Shown in pieces: positions 37,104 to 45,837 of a stretch of 62,536 nt of DNA. A program made the translations under genes and the position numbers. Under the pieces are notes generated by a model, which had not been told where the DNA came from, made no database searches, and saw only the letters and a list, made by a program, of their open reading frames with translations. The stretch spans positions 1-62,536 of the forward strand of contig NZ_BAZS01000025.1 in the NCBI RefSeq assembly GCF_001310895.1, written 5' to 3'. Every line of letters starts with the position of its first letter. Within the stretch, counting starts at the first letter, position 1. The DNA is from Virgibacillus halodenitrificans JCM 12304. GTDB lineage: Bacteria; Bacillota; Bacilli; Bacillales; Amphibacillaceae.

Positions 37104-37514
37104 TTCTACTACTCCTCATAATAAATAATGGTAAATTTTACTTCCTTATGAGTATATACAAAATAGATAATTTAAGAAATAAGTTTCAAATGAAATGATG
37201 CTTTATATCTAGTATAAAATACTCGGTTATTAGAGAATTTTAATAAATTAGTCATTAATACCTAATTAGACCGTGTAAGAAATAGAACTCATATACATGA
37301 TTTCAAACTAGGGTTGTTCAGTTATCAGATAAGAATCTTTAGATTATTAAGCGAGTATAAATGATAGTCGGGGAATAATTTTAACTCAAGAAGACTCTTG
37401 GTATTTTAAACCTTAGAAAATCGCTTATCCTAATGTTAATATCTTAAATTATATGATACATTAATTAAAATAGTAGGTTACTATAGTTGTTAAAATTATT
37501 TTTGTTTACTGAGG
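37104..37514. other. Divergent promoter region between toxin operon and DUF443 array
   Basis: About 410 AT-rich bases without a gene. It lies between the divergent LXG operon and the putative immunity genes and so should hold both promoters. No clear consensus -35/-10 pair or inverted repeat is obvious. Confidence 0.4.
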
Positions 37515-37580
37515 ATGATTTAGTTAAAGTACGGTGATATAAAAGGAGTATATAAAAATCCAAGATACCGAATTTTAAGC

Positions 37581-38171
37581 ATGGACAATAGTAGTTATAT
37601 TATGGATGTAGGAGACTCATTATGGAAGATTTTTATTCCGTTTGTATATTGGTTTCTGCCTCATAAGGTATATAAAATTGAAGATTATCAAATTGTTGAA
37701 AAACTAATTAGCCCTTCTGTTAAACAGAGCAACACACGACCTATATTCGGAACTGGAATATCTATTTTGATTGCTAGCTTAATCACTCCCTTTATCAACA
37801 TTTTTGATATACCTACATCTTTGATATTTAATATTTCAGTCATTGTATTCCTGTTGATTGTTAGTTTTATTTTTTTATCTTATTTGAACAAGATGTTTCA
37901 GCGTCATTTAAATTCGAAAGTAAATATAAACGAATTACAAAAGAGCAAACTATTAGTAAGGCCGAGGTCTTTAAAGTATATAATTAAATTCCTATTCAGT
38001 TATTTTTTTATTTTATTGTTTATCGTAATGGGGAGCTCGCTCTATTTGATCCACGGAAATGCATTGGTGTTGGTAATTACTTTATTTTTGTTAGCCTTTT
38101 TATTCTTAATAAGCTTATTAGCTATTCCTGTGGGGGAAGTAATCTCACATTCAAAACACAAGGAGAATTAA
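37581..38171 (+). CDS. DUF443 five-TM protein, copy 1, start region damaged (TsaI-like immunity)
   Basis: Membrane protein of 196 residues with about five helices, of the DUF443 family of tandem staphylococcal proteins that includes the TspA immunity protein TsaI. It aligns with copies 2 and 3 from the YIMDVGDSLWKIFIPFVYWF segment on. Homology continues upstream in frame (VYKNPRYRILS from 37548) to a TAG at 37521, with no ATG, GTG or TTG in between. The ATG at 37581 has no ribosome site. The N terminus is therefore probably lost through a nonsense or start-codon mutation. Translation of the rest is uncertain. Confidence 0.7.
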   Translation: MDNSSYIMDVGDSLWKIFIPFVYWFLPHKVYKIEDYQIVEKLISPSVKQSNTRPIFGTGISILIASLITPFINIFDIPTSLIFNISVIVFLLIVSFIFLSYLNKMFQRHLNSKVNINELQKSKLLVRPRSLKYIIKFLFSYFFILLFIVMGSSLYLIHGNALVLVITLFLLAFLFLISLLAIPVGEVISHSKHKEN

Positions 38172-38879
38172 ATGTTTCATAGACAAAAGAAGGGTAGTGC
38201 ACAAACTGTGAATTGTGAGGTTGAATTTGTAAATAAAAATATGAGATATAATTTGCTTACAATTAATGGGGAAACCTACATTTTTGATAAAGATCGTTCT
38301 TTCTGGGTGTTTTTCTTTCCATTTGCTATTTGGTTGACCTCACACTATGTTTTTAGAATAGACGACAAAAGTAAAATAGATCAACTTAAAAATCCTAAAG
38401 ATTCTCATTCTAAAACAGGGTTATTTAGTTTTCTTGGAGTTGGCGTATCCATACTTCTGGCTAATTTACTAAGACCACTAATGGACTATTTTAATATACA
38501 AATAACACCACTGTTTACTTATTCAATTCTTTTATTTGCTTTTTTTATAATCATTTCAATTAGAAAGTATTTAAGTAAAATAAACAAAAAAAGTTTATGC
38601 AATATAATTGAAATAGAGAATATAAAAATGGAAAAAATTAGAATTAGACCAAAGTCTATTAAACATTTTCTTAAGTTTATATTTGGCTACTTATTTATTT
38701 TAGCGTTCAATATTCTTAGTGTTGCACTGTTTATTGAATTTGGAAATATAATGGTATTGTTGTTTTTTATGATCTTTGCACTCGTTCTATTCATTTTTAA
38801 TATTGCTACCGTCGTACCCGGTAGAACAAAGATTAAATTTGTAAATGCTAATTCTGTTGGCAGTGAAAATATTCATTAA
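38172..38879 (+). CDS. DUF443 five-TM protein, copy 2 (TsaI-like immunity)
   Basis: Membrane protein of 235 residues with a cytoplasmic beta-rich N terminus (CEVEFVNKNMRYNLLTINGE) and five hydrophobic helices. In S. aureus such proteins protect against the membrane-depolarising type VII toxin TspA. The ATG directly follows the stop codon of copy 1, with AAGGAG seven bases upstream inside copy 1. The first 75 or so codons are almost identical to copy 3; after that the two diverge. Confidence 0.82.
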   Translation: MFHRQKKGSAQTVNCEVEFVNKNMRYNLLTINGETYIFDKDRSFWVFFFPFAIWLTSHYVFRIDDKSKIDQLKNPKDSHSKTGLFSFLGVGVSILLANLLRPLMDYFNIQITPLFTYSILLFAFFIIISIRKYLSKINKKSLCNIIEIENIKMEKIRIRPKSIKHFLKFIFGYLFILAFNILSVALFIEFGNIMVLLFFMIFALVLFIFNIATVVPGRTKIKFVNANSVGSENIH

Positions 38880-39084
38880 TTATAAAATTCGATAGGTAAG
38901 GAGAAAGTAAGTTTTCAATTGGTTCAAATTGTTTATTTTAAAAAGCACAAGTAAACTCATGAATATTAATAGAGGACCAATCTTGTAAGTAGAAGAAATA
39001 AATATTTAATTTTTCGAGTTGTATTATCTACAGTGGTTTAGTACTTTATCAGGTGAATATTGAGCAACAAGCAACGAAGCTTTT
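38880..39084. other. Spacer between DUF443 copies
   Basis: About 200 AT-rich bases with no reading frame of note. It separates copy 2 from the duplicated gene end at 39085. Confidence 0.4.
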
Positions 39085-39129
39085 ATAAAAGATGAAGTAA
39101 TCTCACGTGTGAAACACAAGGAGAATTAA
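39085..39129 (+). pseudogene. Duplicated 3' end of a DUF443 gene
   Basis: The bases encode EVISRVKHKEN followed by TAA, nearly identical to the last codons of copy 1 (EVISHSKHKEN). They sit at the same distance before copy 3 as copy 1's end sits before copy 2. This is the scar of a tandem duplication that carried the end of copy 1 together with copy 2. Confidence 0.75.
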
Positions 39130-39813
39130 ATGTTTCATAGACAAAAGAAGGGTAGTGCACAAACTGTGAATTGTGAGGTTGAATTTGTAAATAAAAATAT
39201 GAGATATAATTTGCTTACAATTAATGGGGAAACCTACATTTTTGATAAAGATCGTTCTTTTTGGGTGTTTTTCTTTCCATTTGCTATCTGGTTGAGCTCA
39301 CACTATGTTTTTAGAATAGACGACAAAAGTAAAATAGATCAACTTAAAAATCCTAAAGATTCTCAATCTAAATCAGGAGTATTTAGTATTTTTGGAGTTG
39401 GCGTATCCATACTTCTAGCCAATCTGTTAAGACCAATAATGGACTATTTTAATATACAAATAACATCTTTGTTTATTTATTCCGTTCTTTCCATCACCTT
39501 TATTATAATTGTTTTAATTAGAATATTTTTAAGTAAAATGAACAAAAAAAGTTTATCCAATATAATTAATTCAAGTAATTTTAATTTTGAAAAAGTACGG
39601 ATAAAACCCCTGTCATTTAAATATGTTTTTAAATTTCTATTTAGTTACTTATTTATTATTGCGTTTAATATAATATGCATTGCATCATTTGTCATATATG
39701 GAAATGTGATGATGTTATTGTTTTTTATGTTTATGGGACTGGTTCTATTAATTTTAAATATTGCTACCGTCGTCCCCGGTAGCACAAAGATTAAATTTCT
39801 AAATAATTATTAG
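39130..39813 (+). CDS. DUF443 five-TM protein, copy 3 (TsaI-like immunity)
   Basis: Membrane protein of 227 residues, paralogue of copy 2. About the first 230 bases differ from copy 2 at only a few positions, whereas the membrane-helix region after residue 80 differs at many. It shares the LLRPIMDYFNIQIT segment and the closing NIATVVPG-TKIKF. It probably provides immunity with changed specificity, as in the S. aureus DUF443 arrays. AAGGAG precedes the ATG. Confidence 0.82.
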   Translation: MFHRQKKGSAQTVNCEVEFVNKNMRYNLLTINGETYIFDKDRSFWVFFFPFAIWLSSHYVFRIDDKSKIDQLKNPKDSQSKSGVFSIFGVGVSILLANLLRPIMDYFNIQITSLFIYSVLSITFIIIVLIRIFLSKMNKKSLSNIINSSNFNFEKVRIKPLSFKYVFKFLFSYLFIIAFNIICIASFVIYGNVMMLLFFMFMGLVLLILNIATVVPGSTKIKFLNNY

Positions 39814-39915
39814 TTAAAAACGTGTAAGTTGTATAGCAGCAATTTACTTCACTTAACTTGAGATGAAGTAAAAAATTGTTCATTGTAATTAAAGAGAGGG
39901 TGCGAAGGCTGAAAC

Positions 39916-40497
39916 ATGAATAACAAATTTTTTTACATTGGCCCTATACTGATTTTTCTCGTCTTTATGCTTGCAATGTTTATTATAAATTCAAGTATTA
40001 GCATGATTGGTTATGTTTTAGGAGTAGCGACACTAATAATAAGCTTAATTTTAGTTGCTAACCAGCGATTATCAAGAAAGCATTTTAGCGGGGTTTTTTT
40101 GGGGTTAATTTTAATTCTTGGTTTAATTATACTAATGGTTAAAACTCAAGACTTTCCTGTGGTTACAAAAAAGCAAATTCATGCTGCAACTGATCATTTA
40201 GAAAATAACAATGATATATTACAAGCTGTAATAGAAGTGGAAGAAGAAACAATTTCCTGTTCGATGAAAGTGAAACACAATTCTTCCGAGGAGGAAAAAG
40301 AAGAGCTTGGAGAAAGTTGTGCAAAGGTGTTGGCAAAAGAAGTGAGTAAAAATAGCGCTTTAACTAAACCAACTGCAAATTATTTGGGTGAGCTTTATGA
40401 CTTTTATTCTTTGGAGCTTATGGTAGGAACAGATCATGAAGAAGATGAAATTATGTTTATGAGGAAAAATAAAGATACAAAAGAATTAGTATGGTAG
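39916..40497 (+). CDS. Uncharacterised membrane-anchored protein
   Basis: Protein of 193 residues with three N-terminal hydrophobic helices (about 5-75) and a soluble C-terminal domain containing two cysteines (TISCSMKVKHNS, GESCAKVLAKEV) that could form a disulfide outside the cell. No family is recognised. GAAGG lies seven bases before the ATG. It follows the DUF443 array but differs from it in sequence. Confidence 0.7.
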   Translation: MNNKFFYIGPILIFLVFMLAMFIINSSISMIGYVLGVATLIISLILVANQRLSRKHFSGVFLGLILILGLIILMVKTQDFPVVTKKQIHAATDHLENNNDILQAVIEVEEETISCSMKVKHNSSEEEKEELGESCAKVLAKEVSKNSALTKPTANYLGELYDFYSLELMVGTDHEEDEIMFMRKNKDTKELVW

Positions 40498-40499
40498 GA

Positions 40500-40610
40500 A
40501 TGCTTCGCTTTCATTATTGTCTTCAAATAAAGATGCCAAGTAATGAAGAGGTAGTTTTGGAGGGATTGGGTTTTCACGAAAGTGATGCGTGCTATCTAAA
40601 AAAGAAATAG
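40500..40610 (+). pseudogene. Possible gene remnant of 36 codons
   Basis: A short frame ends EEVVLEGLGFHESDACYLKKK and stop, which resembles the end of a folded domain such as an acyltransferase rather than random sequence. It has no ribosome site and no upstream continuation. It could equally be chance. Confidence 0.25.
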
Positions 40611-40737
40611 GCGATCATAAATATCTTCCCTCTTAATCTTATAATACCTTTACATAAATAAAAATTAGCCGATAATAACAACAATTGCTCCACACTAGTA
40701 CAATAATTTAAGAACAACAAAAAGGAGGTAAGCTAAA

Positions 40738-40938
40738 ATGGATGTTGCGTTAATGTCGATGGCTCTTAGTCAAGGTAAAGTACAACAACAAGCCTCTTTG
40801 TCTGTAATGAAAATGGCTATGGGAGATGCAAAGCAAGAGGGAGCAGCAATGCGGGAATTACTTGGTACAACAGATGCATCGATCATACAACGTGTTGCTC
40901 AGCCGCATATAGGTGGTAATGTAGATATAAAAGGATAG
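40738..40938 (+). CDS. YjfB family putative motility protein
   Basis: Small protein of 66 residues matching YjfB of B. subtilis. It has the helix VALMSMALSQGKVQQQASLS, then MKMAMGDAKQEGAAM and the C-terminal QPHIGGNVDIKG. The family is in the motility regulon of Bacillus, but its molecular role is unknown. AAGGAGG precedes the ATG. It is monocistronic. Confidence 0.85.
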   Translation: MDVALMSMALSQGKVQQQASLSVMKMAMGDAKQEGAAMRELLGTTDASIIQRVAQPHIGGNVDIKG

Positions 40939-40945
40939 GAAATTT

Positions 40946-40977
40946 AAAATAGCAGCCACTAAAAGGCTGCTATTTTT
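40946..40977 (+). terminator. Terminator of yjfB-like gene
   Basis: AAATAGCAGCC pairs with GGCTGCTATTT around ACTAAAA, followed by T residues. Confidence 0.85.
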
Positions 40978-41050
40978 GTTCGTGATGAGTGAAATTAACG
41001 ATAAATAGGATTAGTATTTTAGTTAAAGATAATACAAAGGAGAGTGTATC

Positions 41051-41572
41051 ATGAATAAACGAGAAGCTGCGTATTACATTTCCAAGCTTGGTCTGGAAGC
41101 CCATCCTGAAGGAGGGTATTATAAAAGCACCTATCAGTCGGAAGAGGCGATTTCCGATAAGGAACTAACCGTTAATTTTGCAGAACAACGTAAACTGTAT
41201 ACGAGCATTTATTTTCTGCTTACCTCTGAAGATGTGTCCCATTTTCATCGGTTGAAGTCTGATGAGGTGTGGTATTTTCATGCAGGTAGTCCCTTAACCA
41301 TTCATATGATTAAGCGAGATGGGCAATATGAGGAGGTAAAGCTTGGGTTAAATCTTGAAAATGGGGAAATTCCACAAGTGGTAGTTCCTAAAGGCACTAT
41401 TTTTGGATCGTCTGTTAAGGAGAAGCATACTTATTCACTTGTTGGTTGTATGGTGTCACCTGGATTTGATTTTCAGGATTTTGAGTTATTTACTCAGGAT
41501 CAATTGTTATCCAATTACCCTCATCATAAAGAAATTATTAAAAAATTGGCATATGAGCATATACCGGAATAA
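41051..41572 (+). CDS. Cupin family protein (DUF985)
   Basis: Cytoplasmic beta-barrel protein of 173 residues. It carries the opening LGLEAHPEGGYYKSTY, the central SIYFLLTSEDVSHFHRLKSDEVWYF-type segment and GTIFGSSV. This is the pattern of the DUF985 cupins, including yeast YML079w, for which a sugar epimerase-like fold but no activity is known. An AAGGAGAG ribosome site precedes the ATG. Confidence 0.85.
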   Translation: MNKREAAYYISKLGLEAHPEGGYYKSTYQSEEAISDKELTVNFAEQRKLYTSIYFLLTSEDVSHFHRLKSDEVWYFHAGSPLTIHMIKRDGQYEEVKLGLNLENGEIPQVVVPKGTIFGSSVKEKHTYSLVGCMVSPGFDFQDFELFTQDQLLSNYPHHKEIIKKLAYEHIPE

Positions 41573-41583
41573 ATGGTTGGATG

Positions 41584-41616
41584 GAGAACAAGCTGCAACG
41601 TGCTTGTTCTTTTTTC
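41584..41616 (+). terminator. Terminator of the cupin gene
   Basis: AGAACAAGC pairs with GCTTGTTCT, followed by T residues interrupted once by C. Confidence 0.8.
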
Positions 41617-41777
41617 TTCAAATCTCACTTAATTGAAGGAGAGGAGACCTATATACTCCTTCTGTAAACTATCAGTCTTTTATAAAAGTGTAATTGACAG
41701 TAAGTTATCAAATTGATAGACTGCTTTTTAAACCAGTCCTTTTCTAAAAATATTAAATTCAAAAAGGGGAAAAGAAA

Positions 41778-42710
41778 ATGATAGAAGAGCGGGTCCATCC
41801 TGATTTAAAGAAATATTTTCAACGACTAACAGAGAAGAATATAGACAACGTGCAAGAACTGCGTGCTGGCGATGAAAGAGAAGCTGTGCCGGTACATGAA
41901 AACATAGAGATTACGAATCGATACATACAGGGAGAGGAAGAGCATGAAATCCGGTTAAGGATGTATGCAAACATAGAGGCTGATCAGGGCGAAAAGCCGT
42001 GTCTTTTATGGATTCATGGTGGCGGTTACATTAGTGGCAAGCCGGAAATTAACGATCGTTTATGCCAACGATTTGTGTTAGAAGCAAATTGTACTGTGGT
42101 TTCTGTTGCCTATCGTTTAGCTCCTGAAAATCCCTATCCTGCGGCATTAAATGATTGTTATACAGCATTAAAATGGATTACGGATCATGCAACAGAGTTA
42201 AAAATAAATCCTGAAAAAGTTGCCATTGCAGGAGTAAGTGCAGGCGGTGGTTTAGTTGCGGCACTATCCCTCCTGGCAAGAGATCGAAAAGGACCCAAGA
42301 TAGCCTTCCAGATGCCATTGTATCCAATGATAGATAACCGTATTGCAACATCTTCCAGTCAAGAAATTTCCGACCTGCGAATTTGGAATGGAATATTTAC
42401 ACAAAAGGCATGGAAACACTATTTAGGTGACTTACCAATGGAATCAATAGATATGTATGCCGTACCGAGTCTTGCAGAAAATTATCGTAATCTCCCTCCA
42501 ACATACACGTGTGTTGGCGACTTGGATCCATTTAAAGATGAAACATTGGAGTATGTACAAAAGCTAAGTGAAGCTGGTGTGCCGGTTGAATTTCATCTGT
42601 ATCCGGGTTGCTTTCATGGCTTCGAATCAATGGTACCGGAAGCAGCTATTAGCAAAAAAGCTGAAAGCGAATATGTCTCTGCTTTGAGATTTGCTTTCTA
42701 TAATAGATAG
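41778..42710 (+). CDS. Alpha/beta hydrolase, hormone-sensitive lipase type esterase
   Basis: Carboxylesterase of 310 residues. It has the oxyanion-hole motif WIHGGGYISG, the nucleophile serine in GVSAGGG, the aspartate in VGDLDPFKDE and the histidine in CFHGFE, so the triad is complete. It probably acts in the cytoplasm on short-chain or acetyl esters. A position directly before the sialic acid operon would allow a role in removing O-acetyl groups, but there is no direct evidence for this and it has its own upstream region. AAAGGGGAAAAG precedes the ATG. Confidence 0.82.
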   Translation: MIEERVHPDLKKYFQRLTEKNIDNVQELRAGDEREAVPVHENIEITNRYIQGEEEHEIRLRMYANIEADQGEKPCLLWIHGGGYISGKPEINDRLCQRFVLEANCTVVSVAYRLAPENPYPAALNDCYTALKWITDHATELKINPEKVAIAGVSAGGGLVAALSLLARDRKGPKIAFQMPLYPMIDNRIATSSSQEISDLRIWNGIFTQKAWKHYLGDLPMESIDMYAVPSLAENYRNLPPTYTCVGDLDPFKDETLEYVQKLSEAGVPVEFHLYPGCFHGFESMVPEAAISKKAESEYVSALRFAFYNR

Positions 42711-42807
42711 ATCTATCAAGCTAAGCTATTTTTGTAATAACTAACAAATCTCGTTAATTATGATTCTTTTAATTTCATGACATTTCATAATCAAATAAAA
42801 AATAATG

Positions 42808-42865
42808 TTGACAATTGATCATCATTAATGATAATATTTATGTAAATTAAATGAAAGCGCTTTTA
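42808..42865 (+). promoter_or_regulatory. Sigma-A promoter with cre-like site for the sialic acid TRAP operon
   Basis: TTGACA (42808-42813), 18 bases and TAATAT (42832-42837) form a strong promoter. The 12-base palindrome ATCATTAATGAT fills the end of the spacer and could bind an RpiR regulator. ATGAAAGCGCTTTTA (42851-42865) fits the CcpA cre consensus with one mismatch and lies just after the expected start of transcription, where bound CcpA would repress. Confidence 0.65.
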
Positions 42866-42898
42866 GCTGCTTTTCAAATTTCAAAGGGGGATTTATAA

Positions 42899-43924
42899 AT
42901 GAAGAAAAGTTTACTTTACTTAGGAATTCTACTTCTAGCATTAGTAGGTTTAGCGGCCTGCTCTGATGATAGTGGAGAAGGATCAGCAGAGGGAGGAGAC
43001 TCCAAGGAAAGCTATGAATTGAAATTTGGTTTGGTTGCTGGTAATCAGCAAGTAGAATATAAAGCTGCTGAAAAATTAGCTGAATATGTTGATAAAGAAA
43101 GTGATGGTCAATTGTCAATTAAAATTTACCCAAGTTCTCAACTAGGGGATGACCGTGCAATGCTTGAACAACTTCAAGAAGGTACATTGGATGTGACATT
43201 GGCAGAAGCTGGACGTTTTGGAATCTGGGAACCTCGTGCATCCCTATTGGCTCTACCTTACGTAGTAGATGATTTCGAACAATTGAAAGCAGCAATTAAC
43301 AATACAGATTACGGTAAGAATTTATTAAAGGATTTAGAAGAGAAGCATAACTGGAAAGTTGTTGCGAGTGCATATAATGGTACACGTCAAACTACTTCCA
43401 ATCGTGCAATTGAAAAGCTGGAGGACATGAAAGGTTTGAAATTACGTGTACCTGAAGCAGATACATTGTTAGACTATGCAAAGTATACTGGCGCATCTGC
43501 TACTCCAATGGCATTTACAGAAGTATACACAGCTTTACAAACAAATGCAGTAGATGGACAGGAAAATCCATTAACTACAATCGATGCACAGAAGTTCTAT
43601 GAAGTACAGGATTACCTTGCAATGACAAATCATGTTGTAAATGATAACGAGTATGTTGTAAGTACAAAAACACTTGAAAAATTACCTGAAGATTTACAAG
43701 GAATCTTAATCGACGGAATTAACATGGCAGCAGATGAGCATACAAAGATGGTGCAGAAGCAAGAGGAAGAGCTTGTTTCCAAGTTTGAGGACGAAGGTGT
43801 AACCGTTACCGAACCAGATCTAGCGCCATTTAAAGAAGCTGTTTCTGAAGCATATCCCAAATATTTGAAAGAAATCGGCGACGGAGCTGAAGATTATCTA
43901 AAACAAATTCAGGAAGCAAAATAA
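42899..43924 (+). CDS. TRAP transporter substrate-binding lipoprotein (DctP/SiaP family)
   Basis: Extracytoplasmic solute receptor of 341 residues. The lipobox LVGLAAC places the lipid-anchored cysteine at residue 20, and the mature protein begins SDDSGEGS. DctP family features follow (FGLVAGNQQVEYKAAEKLAE, then GLKLRVPEA, where the arginine binds the ligand carboxylate, and AVDGQENP). With nanE and nanA downstream the likely ligand is N-acetylneuraminate. AAAGGGGG precedes the ATG. Confidence 0.9.
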   Translation: MKKSLLYLGILLLALVGLAACSDDSGEGSAEGGDSKESYELKFGLVAGNQQVEYKAAEKLAEYVDKESDGQLSIKIYPSSQLGDDRAMLEQLQEGTLDVTLAEAGRFGIWEPRASLLALPYVVDDFEQLKAAINNTDYGKNLLKDLEEKHNWKVVASAYNGTRQTTSNRAIEKLEDMKGLKLRVPEADTLLDYAKYTGASATPMAFTEVYTALQTNAVDGQENPLTTIDAQKFYEVQDYLAMTNHVVNDNEYVVSTKTLEKLPEDLQGILIDGINMAADEHTKMVQKQEEELVSKFEDEGVTVTEPDLAPFKEAVSEAYPKYLKEIGDGAEDYLKQIQEAK

Positions 43925-43943
43925 AAAGTTAAGGTGAAGTCTT

Positions 43944-44411
43944 ATGAAGAAGTTTTTTGCTAACCTGGAAGAAATTATTGGAGGGTCATTATTCATCATC
44001 ATGTTGATGATATTGACCCTGCAAATTTTTTCCCGGCAATTATTTGATATACCATTAACATGGTCGGAGGCATTGGCGAAATTTATTTTTGTGTATGTTG
44101 GTTATCTGTCTATCTCATTCGGGATCAAAGAAAGCAACCATGTACTCATTGATTATTTTGTTAATAAGTTCCCCCCTGTTATTCGAAATGCGATCTATTA
44201 TATTTTTCAATTGGCAATCTTTGTGGCAATTGCCGTGATTGGTTATTTGGGTTATATTATGGCATTGCGTAAGGTGCCTGTAGAAATTGTTTCCTTGCAT
44301 ATTTCCTATATGTATATGTATGCGGCTTTACCTATCATCTCCATTCTTATGCTTTATAGATTGATAGAAGTAAACGTAAAACACATCAAGAAGAAAGGGG
44401 AGGTGGAGTAA
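43944..44411 (+). CDS. TRAP transporter small permease (DctQ/SiaQ family)
   Basis: Four-helix membrane subunit of 155 residues. It contains the WSEALAKFIFVYVGYLS segment typical of DctQ. It stabilises the large permease in sodium-driven uptake. It lies 19 bases after the binding protein gene, and its stop codon directly abuts the ATG of the large permease. Confidence 0.9.
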   Translation: MKKFFANLEEIIGGSLFIIMLMILTLQIFSRQLFDIPLTWSEALAKFIFVYVGYLSISFGIKESNHVLIDYFVNKFPPVIRNAIYYIFQLAIFVAIAVIGYLGYIMALRKVPVEIVSLHISYMYMYAALPIISILMLYRLIEVNVKHIKKKGEVE

Positions 44412-45692
44412 ATGAGTGCAGTTGCAATTCTTATTGGTTGGCTCGTACTACTATTTCTTGGAATGCCGGTTGGATTCACGCTAATTATTGCTGCGCTCGT
44501 TTATTTCGCTACCAATGATTGGAACATGGCGTATTTCTCTGCTGCTAAGTTAATTGACAGTATTGATACGTTCTCTTTATTGGCAGTTCCTTTCTTTATT
44601 TTAACTGGTTCGTTAATGAATTCATCAGGAATTACAGAGCGTATTTTTAACTTTGCAAAGTCATTTGTCGGTCATTTTACTGGCGGATTAGGTCATGTAA
44701 ATATCATGGCAAGTCTTCTTTTCTCCGGTATGTCCGGTTCCGCATTAGCAGATGCTGGTGGTATCGGTCAGTTGGAAATTAAGTCCATGCGTGATGAGAA
44801 GTATGATGATGATTATGCTGGAGGATTAACAGCTGCTTCAGCAATTATTGGACCAATTATTCCTCCAAGTATCCCGTTAATTATTTATGGTGTAGTGTCA
44901 GACCAATCCATTGCTTCTTTATTTTTAGCAGGGGTCATTCCTGGTTTAATTATGACAGCGAGCTTGATGGTTATGGCTTACTTTCTGGCAAAGAAACGTG
45001 GTTATCAAAAGGCAGAGAAAGCATCAGGAAAAGAACGATTTAATTATTTTAAGAAATCTTTTTGGGCATTACTGACACCAGTAATTATTATAGGCGGAAT
45101 TTTCTCCGGCTTCTTTACACCAACAGAAGCGGCAGTAATTGCTACTTTGTATGCGATGTTCCTAGGGTTCTTTGTGTACAAGGAACTAACTTTAAAGAAA
45201 TTTTTTATTAATGTCGTAGACTCCATGCGTTTAACCGGGATTGCGGTATTAATGATCATTGGTGTGGAGTTCTTTGGACAAATGATTGCGATTGAGCAAA
45301 TTCCAATTCAAGTAGCTGATTTCTTCTTGAATGTAACCTCTAATCCAATCTTGCTATTATTGCTCATTAACGTATTGCTGATTTTCCTTGGTATGTTTAT
45401 TGAGTCTTTAGCATTGTTGATCTTATTAATTCCTATATTGGTTCCGGTTGTGGTAAGTGCAGGAATTGATCCGGTACACTTTGGAATTATTGTCATTTTA
45501 AACTTAATGATAGGTATTTTAACACCACCAATGGGTATGGCCTTGTTTGTGGTGTCCAAGGTAGGGAACATTCCAATGCATGTCATTACAAGAGGAGTTA
45601 TACCGTTCTTAATTCCACTTGCAGTAACCTTGCTACTACTTACACTGTTCCCGCAGCTTGTACTGTTTTTACCAAACTTACTGAATCCATAA
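44412..45692 (+). CDS. TRAP transporter large permease (DctM/SiaM family)
   Basis: Membrane transporter of 426 residues with about twelve helices. It shows the DctM motifs FSGMSGSALADAGGIGQ, IGPIIPPSIPLIIYG and NLMIGILTPPMG. It forms the sodium-coupled channel used with the binding protein and small subunit, probably for sialic acid. It is the last gene of its transcript, closed by a terminator. Confidence 0.93.
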   Translation: MSAVAILIGWLVLLFLGMPVGFTLIIAALVYFATNDWNMAYFSAAKLIDSIDTFSLLAVPFFILTGSLMNSSGITERIFNFAKSFVGHFTGGLGHVNIMASLLFSGMSGSALADAGGIGQLEIKSMRDEKYDDDYAGGLTAASAIIGPIIPPSIPLIIYGVVSDQSIASLFLAGVIPGLIMTASLMVMAYFLAKKRGYQKAEKASGKERFNYFKKSFWALLTPVIIIGGIFSGFFTPTEAAVIATLYAMFLGFFVYKELTLKKFFINVVDSMRLTGIAVLMIIGVEFFGQMIAIEQIPIQVADFFLNVTSNPILLLLLINVLLIFLGMFIESLALLILLIPILVPVVVSAGIDPVHFGIIVILNLMIGILTPPMGMALFVVSKVGNIPMHVITRGVIPFLIPLAVTLLLLTLFPQLVLFLPNLLNP

Positions 45693-45697
45693 GGGGT

Positions 45698-45737
45698 AAG
45701 GAGAAAAATACCTTCATGTATTTTTCTCCTTTTTTAA
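45698..45737 (+). terminator. Terminator of the TRAP transporter operon
   Basis: AAGGAGAAAAATAC pairs perfectly with GTATTTTTCTCCTT, followed by T residues. Confidence 0.85.
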
Positions 45738-45837
45738 GGATATGGGGTATACAAGAATAGGCACTTGCGCTTTTCTTTATAACCTTTGATATACTTATAG
45801 TAATCATTAACTATTTATGGTAAAGGACGGGGATGGG

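Noticed and set aside
33263-39813. Mobile element or prophage around the LXG locus
   Set aside because: No integrase, transposase, att-like repeat or phage gene is seen; the locus looks like an ordinary variable effector island.
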